DNA of 13,344 nt from positions 1 to 13,344 of the forward strand of contig CAMBQS010000057.1 in assembly GCA_945870015.1 (NCBI GenBank), read 5' to 3'. The notes under the pieces were generated by a model. It worked only from the letters and a program-made list of their open reading frames with translations. It was not told the origin of the DNA and made no database searches. Both the position numbers and the translations under genes were made by a program. This document shows, piece after piece, positions 1 to 7,016 of this stretch. Each line of letters begins with the position of its first letter. Positions within the stretch are counted from its first letter, which is position 1. Origin of the DNA: Desulfocicer vacuolatum DSM 3385 (GTDB taxonomy: Bacteria; Desulfobacterota; Desulfobacteria; Desulfobacterales; SURF-7).

Positions 1-628
1 CTGTCAGTTGATGAAAGAAAAGAGCCACCGGCAATAACCCAACCATTCCATCTGTCATGGAGATATCTACATATTGTCCTTTACCGGTTCTTTCCCTGGA
101 TTGAAGTGCGAGAAGGATTCCGATCGCTGCATTCATACCACCGCCTGCAATATCTGCAATCTGTACTCCTGGAATAGATGGAGGTTGATTTTTATTTCCG
201 ATAAGATCCAGCACCCCTGCAATGCTGAGATAGTTTGCATCATGCCCTACCCGGTTCTTGTAGGGACCGGTTTGGCCGTATCCGGTAATAGAACAATAAA
301 TGATTCTGGGATTTATATTTTTAACAGCGTCATAGTCTACTCCCAGTCGCTCCACCACACCGGGTCTGAATTGCTCCAGAATGACATCGGCTTTCCTGGC
401 GATCTGGAAAAATATTTTTTTTCCTTCTTCGGTCTTCAAATTCAGGGAAATATGCTCTTTGTTTCGATTCAGCAATTGTACGAAATGACCTTCCGCCAGA
501 AACTTCTTATCTTCTAAAGAGATTACACGGGCACCATGGTCAGCAAGGATCATGGAACAGTATGGACCAGGGAGCAGACGTGAAAGATCCAGCACGGTTA
601 TTCCTGAAAGAGCGCCTCTTTTTACCAT
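1..628 (-). CDS. CaiB/BaiF family CoA-transferase / alpha-methylacyl-CoA racemase-like protein (3' end off window)
   Basis: Translating the minus strand from the ATG at 626-628 gives 209 codons that stay open to the left edge, so only the N-terminal half is present. A strong GGAGG lies 5 nt upstream of the ATG and fixes the start. The N-terminus (SGITVLDLSRLLPGPYCSMI) is the classic nucleotide-fold opening of family III CoA transferases. Residues about 107-121 (NPRIIYCSITGYGQTGP) are the family signature. A GHD-NY motif at 128-132 (His129) and the aspartate in VQIADIAGGG (Asp159) match the His/Asp catalytic pair of alpha-methylacyl-CoA racemases; in CoA transferases of this family the equivalent Asp carries the acyl anhydride. 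Racemisation of 2-methylacyl-CoA is therefore the first guess, and acyl-CoA:carboxylate CoA transfer the alternative. The deciding C-terminal half (a catalytic Glu in racemases) is outside the window. No neighbour indicates the substrate. Confidence 0.9.
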   Translation of the reverse strand, partial: MVKRGALSGITVLDLSRLLPGPYCSMILADHGARVISLEDKKFLAEGHFVQLLNRNKEHISLNLKTEEGKKIFFQIARKADVILEQFRPGVVERLGVDYDAVKNINPRIIYCSITGYGQTGPYKNRVGHDANYLSIAGVLDLIGNKNQPPSIPGVQIADIAGGGMNAAIGILLALQSRERTGKGQYVDISMTDGMVGLLPVALFFHQLT

Positions 629-659
629 AACGACCTCCAAATTTTCAGTTTCAAAAATT

Positions 660-691
660 CCCCTGATTCAAAAGGGGTTATTTTTTTTAGA
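660..691. terminator. Weak hairpin with T-tract in the 629-821 gap
   Basis: CCCC (660-663) pairs with GGGG (674-677) across a 10-nt loop. It is followed on the plus strand by TTA and eight T, and on the minus strand by AATTTTTG. The stem is only 4 bp, so this is a marginal terminator. On the minus strand it would lie between the roadblock-like gene and the CoA-transferase-family gene and could separate the two transcripts. I see nothing else in this gap except the ribosome binding site at its left end. Confidence 0.25.
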
Positions 692-821
692 AATTGTTTT
701 TATTTTCTGTCAGTTGCTTCCATCATATGATGGATCATTGTTTACCATAATTCAGAATCAAGTCAAGATGGATTTTATGATATGGAGTCAAAGGTTGGTT
801 TTTGATCCAGGGAAATCTTTG

Positions 822-1196
822 TCATGAAGCCAGCCCATGAATAAACTGTCTGATTCTTTTGACAAATATCGGATCATGGTCCGGGCATCTGTGAATCACG
901 CCAAGCAGATGGTTCTGGATCGGGAATACATACAGTTTTCCGATATTTTCCTGGGTCACCATCAGATAATGATATCGGCCCAATCCCATGGTTGATTGAA
1001 GTGATTTGCTGTCCTGGTTGCTTAAAGTCATCATAGCCGCAAGGGTTTGAGGATCTGTTGTCATGTCTGTTTTTGAAGCCAGCAACTGTCCGTTGTTCCG
1101 GACCAGGAGAAAACCACCAACACCCTGAATCTGTAAAATTTTGCCTGCAAATTCTTCCTGAATAATTTCCAATGGCTGTCCTTTTCCAGGATGCAT
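822..1196 (-). CDS. Small roadblock/LC7-like protein
   Basis: This 124-residue soluble protein has the size and pattern of a single roadblock/LC7 domain: an N-terminal helix (PLEIIQEEFAGKILQIQG), a strand pair with a turn (GFLLVRNNGQLLASKTD), a central helix (TLAAMMTLSNQDSKSLQ), two strands (YHYLMVTQEN, GKLYVFPIQN) and a C-terminal helix (FVKRIRQFIH). In bacteria such domains (MglB family) act as small-GTPase regulators or as dimerising modules in signalling. No GTPase gene is visible here. It begins 3 nt after the stop of the receiver protein, so the two are almost certainly co-transcribed and may interact. The ATG at 1196 has no clear Shine-Dalgarno sequence. A TTG at 1169, preceded by AAAGGA, is an alternative start giving 115 residues. 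The assignment is by fold pattern, not by strong signature residues. Confidence 0.6.
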   Translation of the reverse strand: MHPGKGQPLEIIQEEFAGKILQIQGVGGFLLVRNNGQLLASKTDMTTDPQTLAAMMTLSNQDSKSLQSTMGLGRYHYLMVTQENIGKLYVFPIQNHLLGVIHRCPDHDPIFVKRIRQFIHGLAS

Positions 1197-1199
1197 GAT

Positions 1200-2876
1200 T
1201 TAATTATTTACCCAGATATAAGGTGTAATTTTTTTATGATAGGCATCGAATTTTTCAGCATCATTAATCTCTTTTTGAAGGATATCCACCAGCCCCTGAA
1301 TGGTCGAAAAATCAGGACGATCCGTTGCAATCCATTCTTTGAGTGAAACAGTGAATAGAACCGGTGCAATCGGACCGATTACTTTCGTGAGCGCTGTCTG
1401 CATCTCCTGAAGAACGCCGGCCATTGGGCCGGAGGATATCAGGGTATCCGGATCAATCATAACCGATTCATTTTCTTCGGCCGCATCCTCGAAGATATGT
1501 TTGATTTCGGTTTTGGATTTGGGTTTGCGTTCGGATTCCTTGGGAATATCCTTTTTGATCCGGGGAAGTTCCGCAGGCGCATATTGGCCTGCCAATTGTC
1601 TGAGATCACCCATGATCATGTTCAAGGATGTTGATAGATGGTTCATCCTCATGGAAGGGTCATATAAAACAACAACATACGTCTGGTAAGCGGTTTCACG
1701 AATAGTGATAACGGATTCCTGATAGAACAGGGTGATTTCGGATATCTCCTTGATACTCATCTTTCCGGCAAGATAAATTTTAATCAGCAGCTTTCCGATT
1801 GTCAGAAGTTTTGAGCTGGTAAAAACAGGAGGCATCTTGTTTGCAATCACACCTTTTTTCATATTCAATACATATGATCCCATGATGCCCTGTGTCTGGT
1901 TGAGTTTTTCAAGTAATCTTTCCATTTTTTCATCTTTCAAAATGAGTCCGGTGCTAAAATTCCGCATATCATTATTATTTTCATACGTTGAAATCCCGTT
2001 CAAAAGTTTTTCAAAAAGAAGATTGGCCTGAAAATCAGGGTTCACAAGGAGGAGTATCCATTTTTTCCGATACCAGAACAGCAGATAGTGGATATCTGTG
2101 TTTTTCATCATCAGACATTTGAAAGGTCCAGCGTTGATCTGGTTTATAAGCGATAATGCCGGCTTTCGGTATACAGAGGGTTTGAAATTTTCAGGGGGAA
2201 CCGATTCTGAATGTGTTGCTTGTAAATTGTCATGACTGTCATATATACCAAAAGTTACAATATCGGGATTGCTTTTCAGGATTTTCAAAACCGGATCCAC
2301 GGATGGTGAGGATTGTTTTTTCCGGTCAGATATTGGAGGATTGTCCGGACCTTCCGGATTTTCAATTCCGGTTATTTGAAGTTTTTCAATCTGGGCAATT
2401 AATTTTTCCGTAAGCGAATAATGTTCTGAGTTTTTAGCACTATGGGTTTGAATAGGTTTTGGAGCCGGCTTTGAAAGCTTGCCGGTTGTCATTCCTTTAG
2501 AACGGGTATTTGTTTTTTTTTCTTGAAGAATGGCTTGGGTGATGACATCCATCTCCAGGGGTTTTTCAAAAAAACGACATTTCCCAATGCTTTCAATTTT
2601 TTTCTGAATCTCCGATGTTCCAAAAGCGGTCACCACAAATATCGGAAGACCCGGATATTCATTGCGGATCGAAGAAAGGAAAGAATACTCATCATGATGG
2701 GAAATCTGCGGATCGATAATGAGCAGATCGACATTTTTCAGTCTGAGCTGGTTTAAAGCCTGGTATTCATCGTTTGCACTCAGAATTTCAAACCGCTCTG
2801 TCTTCGGCTGCAGAAACCGGATAAGCATTCCACGGGTTACAGAATCATTATCAGCAATAAGAATTTTCTTTTGCAA
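1200..2876 (-). CDS. Receiver-domain protein with roadblock-like central regions and a conserved C-terminal module
   Basis: Residues 1-118 form a CheY-type receiver. They show the acidic pair Asp9/Asp11 (IADND), phospho-acceptor Asp55 (LLIIDPQ), Thr83 (FVVTAFG) and Lys105-Pro106 (FFEKP), so the domain should be phosphorylatable. A polar linker (about 119-190) follows. Two regions of mixed alpha/beta pattern (about 194-300 and 310-430) then resemble roadblock/LC7 modules. After a second charged linker (about 440-470), the C-terminal 85 residues carry a GPxA-type stretch (IGPIAPVLF, 500-508), as in C-terminal modules of other roadblock- or kinase-linked signalling proteins. There is no DNA-binding, GGDEF or kinase domain, so output is probably through protein-protein contact. 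The start is TTG (2874-2876) with GAGG 5 nt upstream; its coding sequence matches the beta-1 strand of a receiver, and no ATG fits. It is co-transcribed with the small roadblock-like gene. No cognate kinase is adjacent; the PAS kinase at 8262 is a possible but unproven partner. Confidence 0.75.
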   Translation of the reverse strand: MQKKILIADNDSVTRGMLIRFLQPKTERFEILSANDEYQALNQLRLKNVDLLIIDPQISHHDEYSFLSSIRNEYPGLPIFVVTAFGTSEIQKKIESIGKCRFFEKPLEMDVITQAILQEKKTNTRSKGMTTGKLSKPAPKPIQTHSAKNSEHYSLTEKLIAQIEKLQITGIENPEGPDNPPISDRKKQSSPSVDPVLKILKSNPDIVTFGIYDSHDNLQATHSESVPPENFKPSVYRKPALSLINQINAGPFKCLMMKNTDIHYLLFWYRKKWILLLVNPDFQANLLFEKLLNGISTYENNNDMRNFSTGLILKDEKMERLLEKLNQTQGIMGSYVLNMKKGVIANKMPPVFTSSKLLTIGKLLIKIYLAGKMSIKEISEITLFYQESVITIRETAYQTYVVVLYDPSMRMNHLSTSLNMIMGDLRQLAGQYAPAELPRIKKDIPKESERKPKSKTEIKHIFEDAAEENESVMIDPDTLISSGPMAGVLQEMQTALTKVIGPIAPVLFTVSLKEWIATDRPDFSTIQGLVDILQKEINDAEKFDAYHKKITPYIWVNN

Positions 2877-2968
2877 GATAACCTCAATCCTTTCAACAAA
2901 CTTTATGAGAATCGCTATTGCTCATGGGTTTATAGCCAAGCTTGTTATTTTATATGTGTCCGTATGCT

Positions 2969-2997
2969 GATATATGTAAATGGTTATGGGGTGTCAA
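2969..2997 (-). promoter_or_regulatory. Sigma-70-type promoter for the receiver/roadblock pair
   Basis: On the minus strand a perfect TTGACA (2997-2992) is followed after 17 nt by TATATC (2974-2969). This predicts a start near 2962 and a leader of about 86 nt before the TTG start at 2876. The -10 box is only moderate. The promoter sits just beyond the stop of the MauE-type gene, so the signalling pair can be expressed apart from the murJ operon upstream. No terminator separates them, so read-through is also possible. Confidence 0.55.
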
Positions 2998-3008
2998 GGG
3001 AAAAAGGT

Positions 3009-3479
3009 TTATTGTAATTGACTTTTAATTACCGGTTTTTTTTGGATATCAGATAAAAAGAGAGAGAATCCAAGGCAAAGGAGAGCCAGATCCCGGAAGA
3101 GAAGTGTAATCGGATCTGAATCCGGACCAAGAGAAGCATTTGTAAAACAGCCGCAATCAAACTCATACCCTCTGATCAGGTTGATGGATATGGCTGCAAT
3201 AAAACCAACAAGCATCAAGTTGATAATCAGACATGCTCCTCCTTTCCAGACGTCTATGATCAGCAGAAAACCGCAAAACAATTCCAAGAAAGGAACAATA
3301 ATAGCGATAAGGTTGATCAGATTTTCAGGGAACAAACCATATCCATAGATAATCTGAGCAAACTGTCCCGGGGCCAGGATTTTATGAAATGACGCAGCCA
3401 TGAAGGTAATTCCGAGTATGAGCCGGAACACGAACTGGATTTTCCGGTTATGGATCAGAACGGTTCCAGGATTATTCAA
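3009..3479 (-). CDS. MauE/DoxX-type redox-associated membrane protein
   Basis: This is a protein of about 156 residues with four predicted membrane segments: near 16-32 (FRLILGITFMAASFHKI), 54-76, 81-101 and 124-143. The segment-1 pattern RLxLGxxFxxAxxxKI is typical of the DoxX/MauE superfamily. A Cys-Gly-Cys pair (YEFDCGCF, about residue 109) lies in the loop after segment 3, as in MauE-like proteins linked to disulfide chemistry. I chose the TTG at 3477-3479 because AAGGAG lies 10 nt upstream, giving an 8-nt overlap with the rhodanese gene. An ATG at 3515 would add 12 polar residues and a 44-nt overlap but has no good ribosome binding site. Together with the upstream thiol-active rhodanese it suggests sulfur or disulfide redox work at the inner membrane; the substrate is unknown. 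Confidence 0.75.
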   Translation of the reverse strand: MNNPGTVLIHNRKIQFVFRLILGITFMAASFHKILAPGQFAQIIYGYGLFPENLINLIAIIVPFLELFCGFLLIIDVWKGGACLIINLMLVGFIAAISINLIRGYEFDCGCFTNASLGPDSDPITLLFRDLALLCLGFSLFLSDIQKKPVIKSQLQ

Positions 3480-3972
3480 TGGGATATTTCTCCTTTTCCC
3501 AGGCCGGGTATCCATCGCTGAACACTTTTACATTCTCATAACCGGCATCATGCAGGAGTTTTGCCAATTCATGACTGTCCCTGCATTCTCTTCCCGTACA
3601 ATAAGTAATTATCGGTGTTGAGGAAGGATATTTTTCAAACAAGGTTTCGATCCACTCATCAAACTGTTTCACAGGTACTGAAATCGAACCATGAATATGT
3701 CCTTCTCCGTATTGCTCAGAGGTTCTGGCATCGAGAAACAATGTATTTCCCTGATCAAATATTTTTTTAACAGTATCCACATTCTGGATTTCACGTTCAT
3801 GAACAACCACATCATTTTTTTCATTTGCCGAGATTACGCCCTCTTTTGTATCCCAGGAACCCATAAGCGCGATTCCAGCAGGCGAAAAACGATTCACCAG
3901 CAAACCACAAGCAATCGAAATGATGGATATGATGAAGGCTTCTTTTATAATTTTTCCAAAAGCGTTTTTCAT
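3472..3972 (-). CDS. Membrane-anchored rhodanese-domain protein
   Basis: The protein has 166 residues. Residues about 9-27 (IKEAFIISIISIACGLLVN) are an N-terminal membrane anchor, followed by a linker and a single rhodanese domain (about 60-165). Rhodanese hallmarks are FLDARTSEQYGEGHIHGSI (80-97), the active-site loop YCTGRECRDS (catalytic Cys125, second Cys130) and the C-terminal GYENVKVFSDGYPAW (144-158). Such domains carry sulfur as a cysteine persulfide or act in thiol transfer. The single anchor probably places the domain in the periplasm, although the topology is a guess. Its ATG overlaps the upstream TPR gene stop by 4 nt (ATGA), and its own end overlaps the MauE-type gene, so translational coupling is likely. 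The extra Cys in the loop is common in the YC-G--C--S subgroup. Confidence 0.85.
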   Translation of the reverse strand: MKNAFGKIIKEAFIISIISIACGLLVNRFSPAGIALMGSWDTKEGVISANEKNDVVVHEREIQNVDTVKKIFDQGNTLFLDARTSEQYGEGHIHGSISVPVKQFDEWIETLFEKYPSSTPIITYCTGRECRDSHELAKLLHDAGYENVKVFSDGYPAWEKEKYPIE

Positions 3973-4262
3973 TTTTGCGGATGTTGACTCTTCAATCGTT
4001 TGAGTGTCATGAATTTTTTATATTTTCCAATCAGATCCATCCAGGTTTCAAACAAGCGGTCAAGCTCGGTCATTTCCCGAAGGGGCGGGGTTGAATCCTT
4101 TGAATCCGCATTTTCCAACTCAGATATTGCGTCTTTCAATACCGGGTCATCCGGTGAATTTTGTAGAAGATATTTATAAATCTCAAGTGCTTGCTTTATA
4201 TGCCCCTGTGAGGAGTATGCCTTAGCAAGGGAGATGGTAAAAAATTCATTATGTTTGATCAT
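3969..4262 (-). CDS. Small tetratricopeptide-repeat protein
   Basis: The protein has 97 residues when started at the ATG at 4260-4262. That start has AAGGAG 10 nt upstream and lies 1 nt after the ftsB-like stop. An in-frame ATG at 4286 would add eight residues but would contain this ribosome binding site. Residues about 6-50 (FFTISLAKAYSSQGHIKQAL and EIYKYLLQNSPDDPVLKDAI) make one complete TPR plus a following helix. The rest is a charged linker and a C-terminal helix (LDRLFETWMDLIGKYKKFMTLKRL). There is no signal peptide or membrane segment, so it is probably a cytoplasmic adaptor. Its place between ftsB-like and rhodanese genes, with 4-nt overlap downstream, implies co-expression. A specific partner cannot be named. 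Confidence 0.7.
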   Translation of the reverse strand: MIKHNEFFTISLAKAYSSQGHIKQALEIYKYLLQNSPDDPVLKDAISELENADSKDSTPPLREMTELDRLFETWMDLIGKYKKFMTLKRLKSQHPQK

Positions 4263-4263
4263 G

Positions 4264-4557
4264 TTATGGTTTCTCCTTGTTTTCAAACTTCAGGATGATC
4301 TCTTCCTTTCCGGTCATTCCCAATTCCTGTCTGGCGATGGTTTCAATATATTGGGGGTCGTGTCTCAGACGTTTAACGGTTCTGTAAAGCTGTAAATTTT
4401 CTGCACTGATTTTTTCATTTTTCTTTATCAATGCCTGATTTTCTTTTTCAAGTCTTTTTAAAGAAATAAAACCATTTTCGCTGAACACAATTGCAGCCAG
4501 CAATCCAAAGAAAATAATTGCAGTAGCAATGAATATTATTTTTTTCTTTATACTCAA
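4264..4557 (-). CDS. ftsB: FtsB/DivIC-family septum formation protein
   Basis: The protein has 97 residues with the standard bitopic layout of FtsB/DivIC. It has a short basic cytoplasmic tail (MSIKKK), one membrane segment (about 7-26, IIFIATAIIFFGLLAAIVFS) and a coiled coil (about 33-68) rich in K/E/L/N heptads. The family's C-terminal motif follows (YIETIARQELGMTGKEEII). In the divisome FtsB binds FtsL and FtsQ and helps activate septal peptidoglycan synthesis. The start is TTG at 4555-4557, overlapping the murJ stop by 4 nt (TTGA). No other start fits, and a purine-rich AGAGAAG lies upstream. Coupling to murJ ties lipid II export to division in one transcript. Assignment to FtsB rather than its close relatives is by family likeness. 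Confidence 0.85.
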   Translation of the reverse strand: MSIKKKIIFIATAIIFFGLLAAIVFSENGFISLKRLEKENQALIKKNEKISAENLQLYRTVKRLRHDPQYIETIARQELGMTGKEEIILKFENKEKP

Positions 4558-6131
4558 TTCGCTATCTTCTCTTTCCGTAGAATTGCCGCCACGTATTTCA
4601 GCTCTTCACTTTTCAATAAAAATGAAAGCCCTGTATAGGATAACAGACCGGTAATCATACAAATAAGCAAAAAAATAAAATGGGTTGTATGACTCCCCTG
4701 CCCAATGGGTATGATATGAATCGCTGTCAGCCATACTGTAAAACCCATTATCAAAGAGGTGATGACCGATTTTCCTGTTGAAAATAGAATATTCCGCCAA
4801 CCCAGGGCTCCCAGTTTTCTCCGCAGCATATAAATCAGTATCATCAGATTGATCGTAGATGCAATGGATGTTGCCAGTGCAAGACCACCATGTTTCATGG
4901 GCCCCATCAGAATAACAGAGGCAAAAATATTTGTAAGGATGGAAATGACAGCCGCCATCACAGGGGTTTTGGAGTCATTCAGTGCATAAAAAACCCGGAC
5001 AACTATGCTGACAGCAGCCGTTGCCCAGATGCCGCTGCAATAATAAAGAAGGGCTTGAGATGTCATCTTTACTGCATATTGATCAAATTCTCCCCTTTCC
5101 AACAGCAGGGAGATAATGGGTTCGCTCAGTACAATCAGGCCGGCAACCGAAGGAAGCATAATAAAAAGAATCAGTTTAAGCGAATAAGCAAAAGTATTTT
5201 TCAAACCCTTCAGATCCTGATTTGCTGCGTGTCTGGAAAGGGAGGGCAAAACAGCCGTTGCAACGGCAATCGCAAAGATACCCAGAGGGAACTGAACAAG
5301 ACGATCCGCATAATAGAGATAGGAGATGCTTCCCGTGGGCAGGAGTGAGGCGAGAAATGTTCCGATGAGCATATTGATCTGGTAAACACCTGCTCCCAGG
5401 ATCGCCGGCATCATTAATAACCCGATTTTTTTCAATCCCGGATGAATGAGAACGGATTTTTTGAAAAAAGTAAAACCAGTCCGTATCAGATAGGGAACCT
5501 GAAGTCCCAGTTGTAAAATTCCGCCGGCTATGACACCGCAGGAGAGTCCGATGATACGGACAGTCATGTCGGATGAGACAAGGGATACGAGCAGAACCGA
5601 TACAATCATTGCGATATTTAACAAAACCGGGGCCACTGCCGGAGCTGCAAAATGACCCAGGGTGTTCAAAATTCCCATGCAGAGTGCGACCAGACAGATC
5701 AACAGGGAATATGGAAACATGATCCGCGTTAATAGTACGGTAAGTTCATACTGTTCTATTCTGTCTTTGAAACCAAAGGCAATCATTTTAACAATAAAAG
5801 GACTGAAGATAATCCCCAGTATGGTGATCACAAGGAGAATGGAAAACAGCACAATCATGGCGGATCGGGCCAGATCAAACGCTTCCTTGTTTTCTCTTTG
5901 GTCAAGATATTGAGTGAAAACAGGTACAAAAGCGATAACTAGTGTGCCTTCAGCAAAGAGTCGGCGTAAAAGGTTGGGAATTCTGAATGCAGCGATAAAT
6001 GCATCAGAATGGAGACCCGCTCCAAAAAAAGCAGCCAGAATAATATCTCTTGCAAAACCGAATATCCGGCTCAGAAGGGTCGAAGCCCCCACAATCCCGG
6101 CTGCTTTTGTTACTTTTTCTTTCTCCGACAT
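4554..6131 (-). CDS. murJ: MurJ/MviN lipid II flippase
   Basis: The protein has 525 residues from the ATG at 6129-6131. A GTG at 6149 would add six residues; neither has a clear Shine-Dalgarno sequence, and the ATG fits the family's usual N-terminus better. It is a polytopic membrane protein of the MOP superfamily with about 14 hydrophobic segments, matching the usual MurJ length. The N-terminal signature SRIFGFARDIILAAFFGAG and the arginines Arg22, Arg28 and Arg56 align with residues essential in E. coli MurJ. The central YYADRLVQFPLGIFAIAVAT (274-293) is the second family signature. MurJ moves lipid-linked peptidoglycan precursor across the inner membrane. It is the first gene of a five-gene operon and overlaps ftsB by 4 nt. 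Nothing in the sequence looks damaged. Confidence 0.96.
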   Translation of the reverse strand: MSEKEKVTKAAGIVGASTLLSRIFGFARDIILAAFFGAGLHSDAFIAAFRIPNLLRRLFAEGTLVIAFVPVFTQYLDQRENKEAFDLARSAMIVLFSILLVITILGIIFSPFIVKMIAFGFKDRIEQYELTVLLTRIMFPYSLLICLVALCMGILNTLGHFAAPAVAPVLLNIAMIVSVLLVSLVSSDMTVRIIGLSCGVIAGGILQLGLQVPYLIRTGFTFFKKSVLIHPGLKKIGLLMMPAILGAGVYQINMLIGTFLASLLPTGSISYLYYADRLVQFPLGIFAIAVATAVLPSLSRHAANQDLKGLKNTFAYSLKLILFIMLPSVAGLIVLSEPIISLLLERGEFDQYAVKMTSQALLYYCSGIWATAAVSIVVRVFYALNDSKTPVMAAVISILTNIFASVILMGPMKHGGLALATSIASTINLMILIYMLRRKLGALGWRNILFSTGKSVITSLIMGFTVWLTAIHIIPIGQGSHTTHFIFLLICMITGLLSYTGLSFLLKSEELKYVAAILRKEKIAN

Positions 6132-6186
6132 TGTTTTTTTATACAACACTATTTTTAAAATTTTGTATGGTCGTCATCTGCTTCCG

Positions 6187-6209
6187 AAAAACCGGACATG
6201 TAAATCCGG
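6187..6209 (-). promoter_or_regulatory. Hairpin with short T-run in the murJ leader
   Basis: On the minus strand CCGGA (6209-6205) pairs with TCCGG (6196-6192) across an 8-nt loop, and five T follow (6191-6187). It would sit at the very start of the leader RNA from the predicted promoter. It could be an mRNA-stabilising 5' hairpin or a weak attenuator. The stem is only 5 bp, so the call is tentative. Confidence 0.3.
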
Positions 6210-6215
6210 GTATAA

Positions 6216-6244
6216 AGAATACTGTTTTCTTTTTTGGTTATCAA
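6216..6244 (-). promoter_or_regulatory. Promoter of the murJ operon
   Basis: The minus strand reads TTGATA (6244-6239), a 17-nt spacer, then TATTCT (6221-6216). This is a good sigma-70-type match with ideal spacing, giving a start near 6209 and a leader of about 78 nt before the murJ ATG. It is the only convincing minus-strand promoter I see in the 6150-6512 gap. Confidence 0.6.
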
Positions 6245-6439
6245 AAAAGGTCTGATTACCGAGCATCCTATACCATTGTTTCAAATGGATTAAAATCCCC
6301 AAAAAAAACGGCCTCGATTTTTGTAAAAAAAGTTTTGACATCAGCGAATTTTTAGACTAAAAAACCATAAATCAAATGTAATCTCATATGTATATCCATT
6401 AGTATTTTCGTAATATTGATTATGTTATAGCGATAATTC

Positions 6440-6473
6440 CAGATTCGATATATCCGGAAAATCTGATTTTTTT
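6440..6473 (+). promoter_or_regulatory. Terminator-like hairpin ahead of the PilZ gene
   Basis: CAGATT (6440-6445) pairs with AATCTG (6460-6465) across a 14-nt AT-rich loop and is followed by A and seven T (6467-6473), 40 nt before the PilZ start. No plus-strand gene lies upstream to be terminated, so it may be a leader attenuator or chance. The rest of the 6150-6512 gap is AT-rich. I find no c-di-GMP riboswitch-like core and no clear plus-strand promoter in it. Confidence 0.25.
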
Positions 6474-6512
6474 ATCTGTCCGTCATAACCTGTAAAGAGA
6501 GTTAATCAAAAA

Positions 6513-6986
6513 ATGTTATATAAAGTATTTATTTTAAACAACAAGGCAACTTTTATCTGTCCAAAATGTGAAAATGTCAAGACAATCAATGCAACTCCGT
6601 TTGAAAAAACAAAATCAAAGGTTCAGGTCAAATGCAGATGCTCGTGCGGAAATTCTTTTAAAGCGGTCCTTGAGAGGCGCATCTATTCAAGAAAGGATAT
6701 TACATTGCCTGGAATTTATTGCCGGTTTTTACATGGAGAAGAAGTTGAGAAAGGTCAGATTGTGGTTCTGGACTTGTCTCGTGCCGGTCTGAAGTTCAAA
6801 CCCCATGTGCAGCCGGCATTCCAGGTCGGGGATCAGCTTCACATTGTTTTCAATCTGAATGATGAAGAAAAATCATTAATCAAAAAAAAAGCAACCATCA
6901 TGAATATCAACGAGGAGATGCTTGTTGGAATCGAATTCTGTGAAAAAGAGCCTTATGGCAAGATCGGTACGTACCTGTTTGGTTGA
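6513..6986 (+). CDS. PilZ-domain protein with N-terminal zinc-ribbon
   Basis: The protein has 157 residues and starts at ATG 6513 with a purine-rich AAAGAGAG upstream. Residues 14-48 hold two cysteine clusters, CPKC (16-19) and CRCSC (41-45), which look like a small zinc-binding ribbon. The PilZ domain follows: RRIYSRK (55-61) supplies the Arg-rich c-di-GMP contact, and LDLSRAGLKF (86-95) is the D/NxSxxG motif. Both halves of the usual ligand site are present, so c-di-GMP binding is likely. The domain ends with GIEFCEKE in the usual C-terminal strand. It is probably a stand-alone cytoplasmic effector, with the ribbon as a possible protein- or RNA-binding module. It is convergent with hslO, with only 30 nt between stops. 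No diguanylate cyclase or phosphodiesterase is in the window. Confidence 0.88.
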   Translation: MLYKVFILNNKATFICPKCENVKTINATPFEKTKSKVQVKCRCSCGNSFKAVLERRIYSRKDITLPGIYCRFLHGEEVEKGQIVVLDLSRAGLKFKPHVQPAFQVGDQLHIVFNLNDEEKSLIKKKATIMNINEEMLVGIEFCEKEPYGKIGTYLFG

Positions 6987-7016
6987 CCTTCACCCATCCG
7001 GAAATTGTAACGGTTT

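Noticed and set aside
74..517. Plus-strand open frame of 147 codons
   Set aside because: It lies antisense to the clear CaiB/BaiF coding sequence, has no ribosome binding site and the protein has no recognisable pattern.
4890..5348. Plus-strand open frame of 152 codons
   Set aside because: It is the complement of murJ; the composition is odd (many C, H, N, R) and there is no family likeness.
6360..6512. c-di-GMP riboswitch in front of the PilZ gene
   Set aside because: I looked for the conserved GEMM core and its receptor loop and did not find them. Only a weak AT-rich hairpin with a T-run is present.
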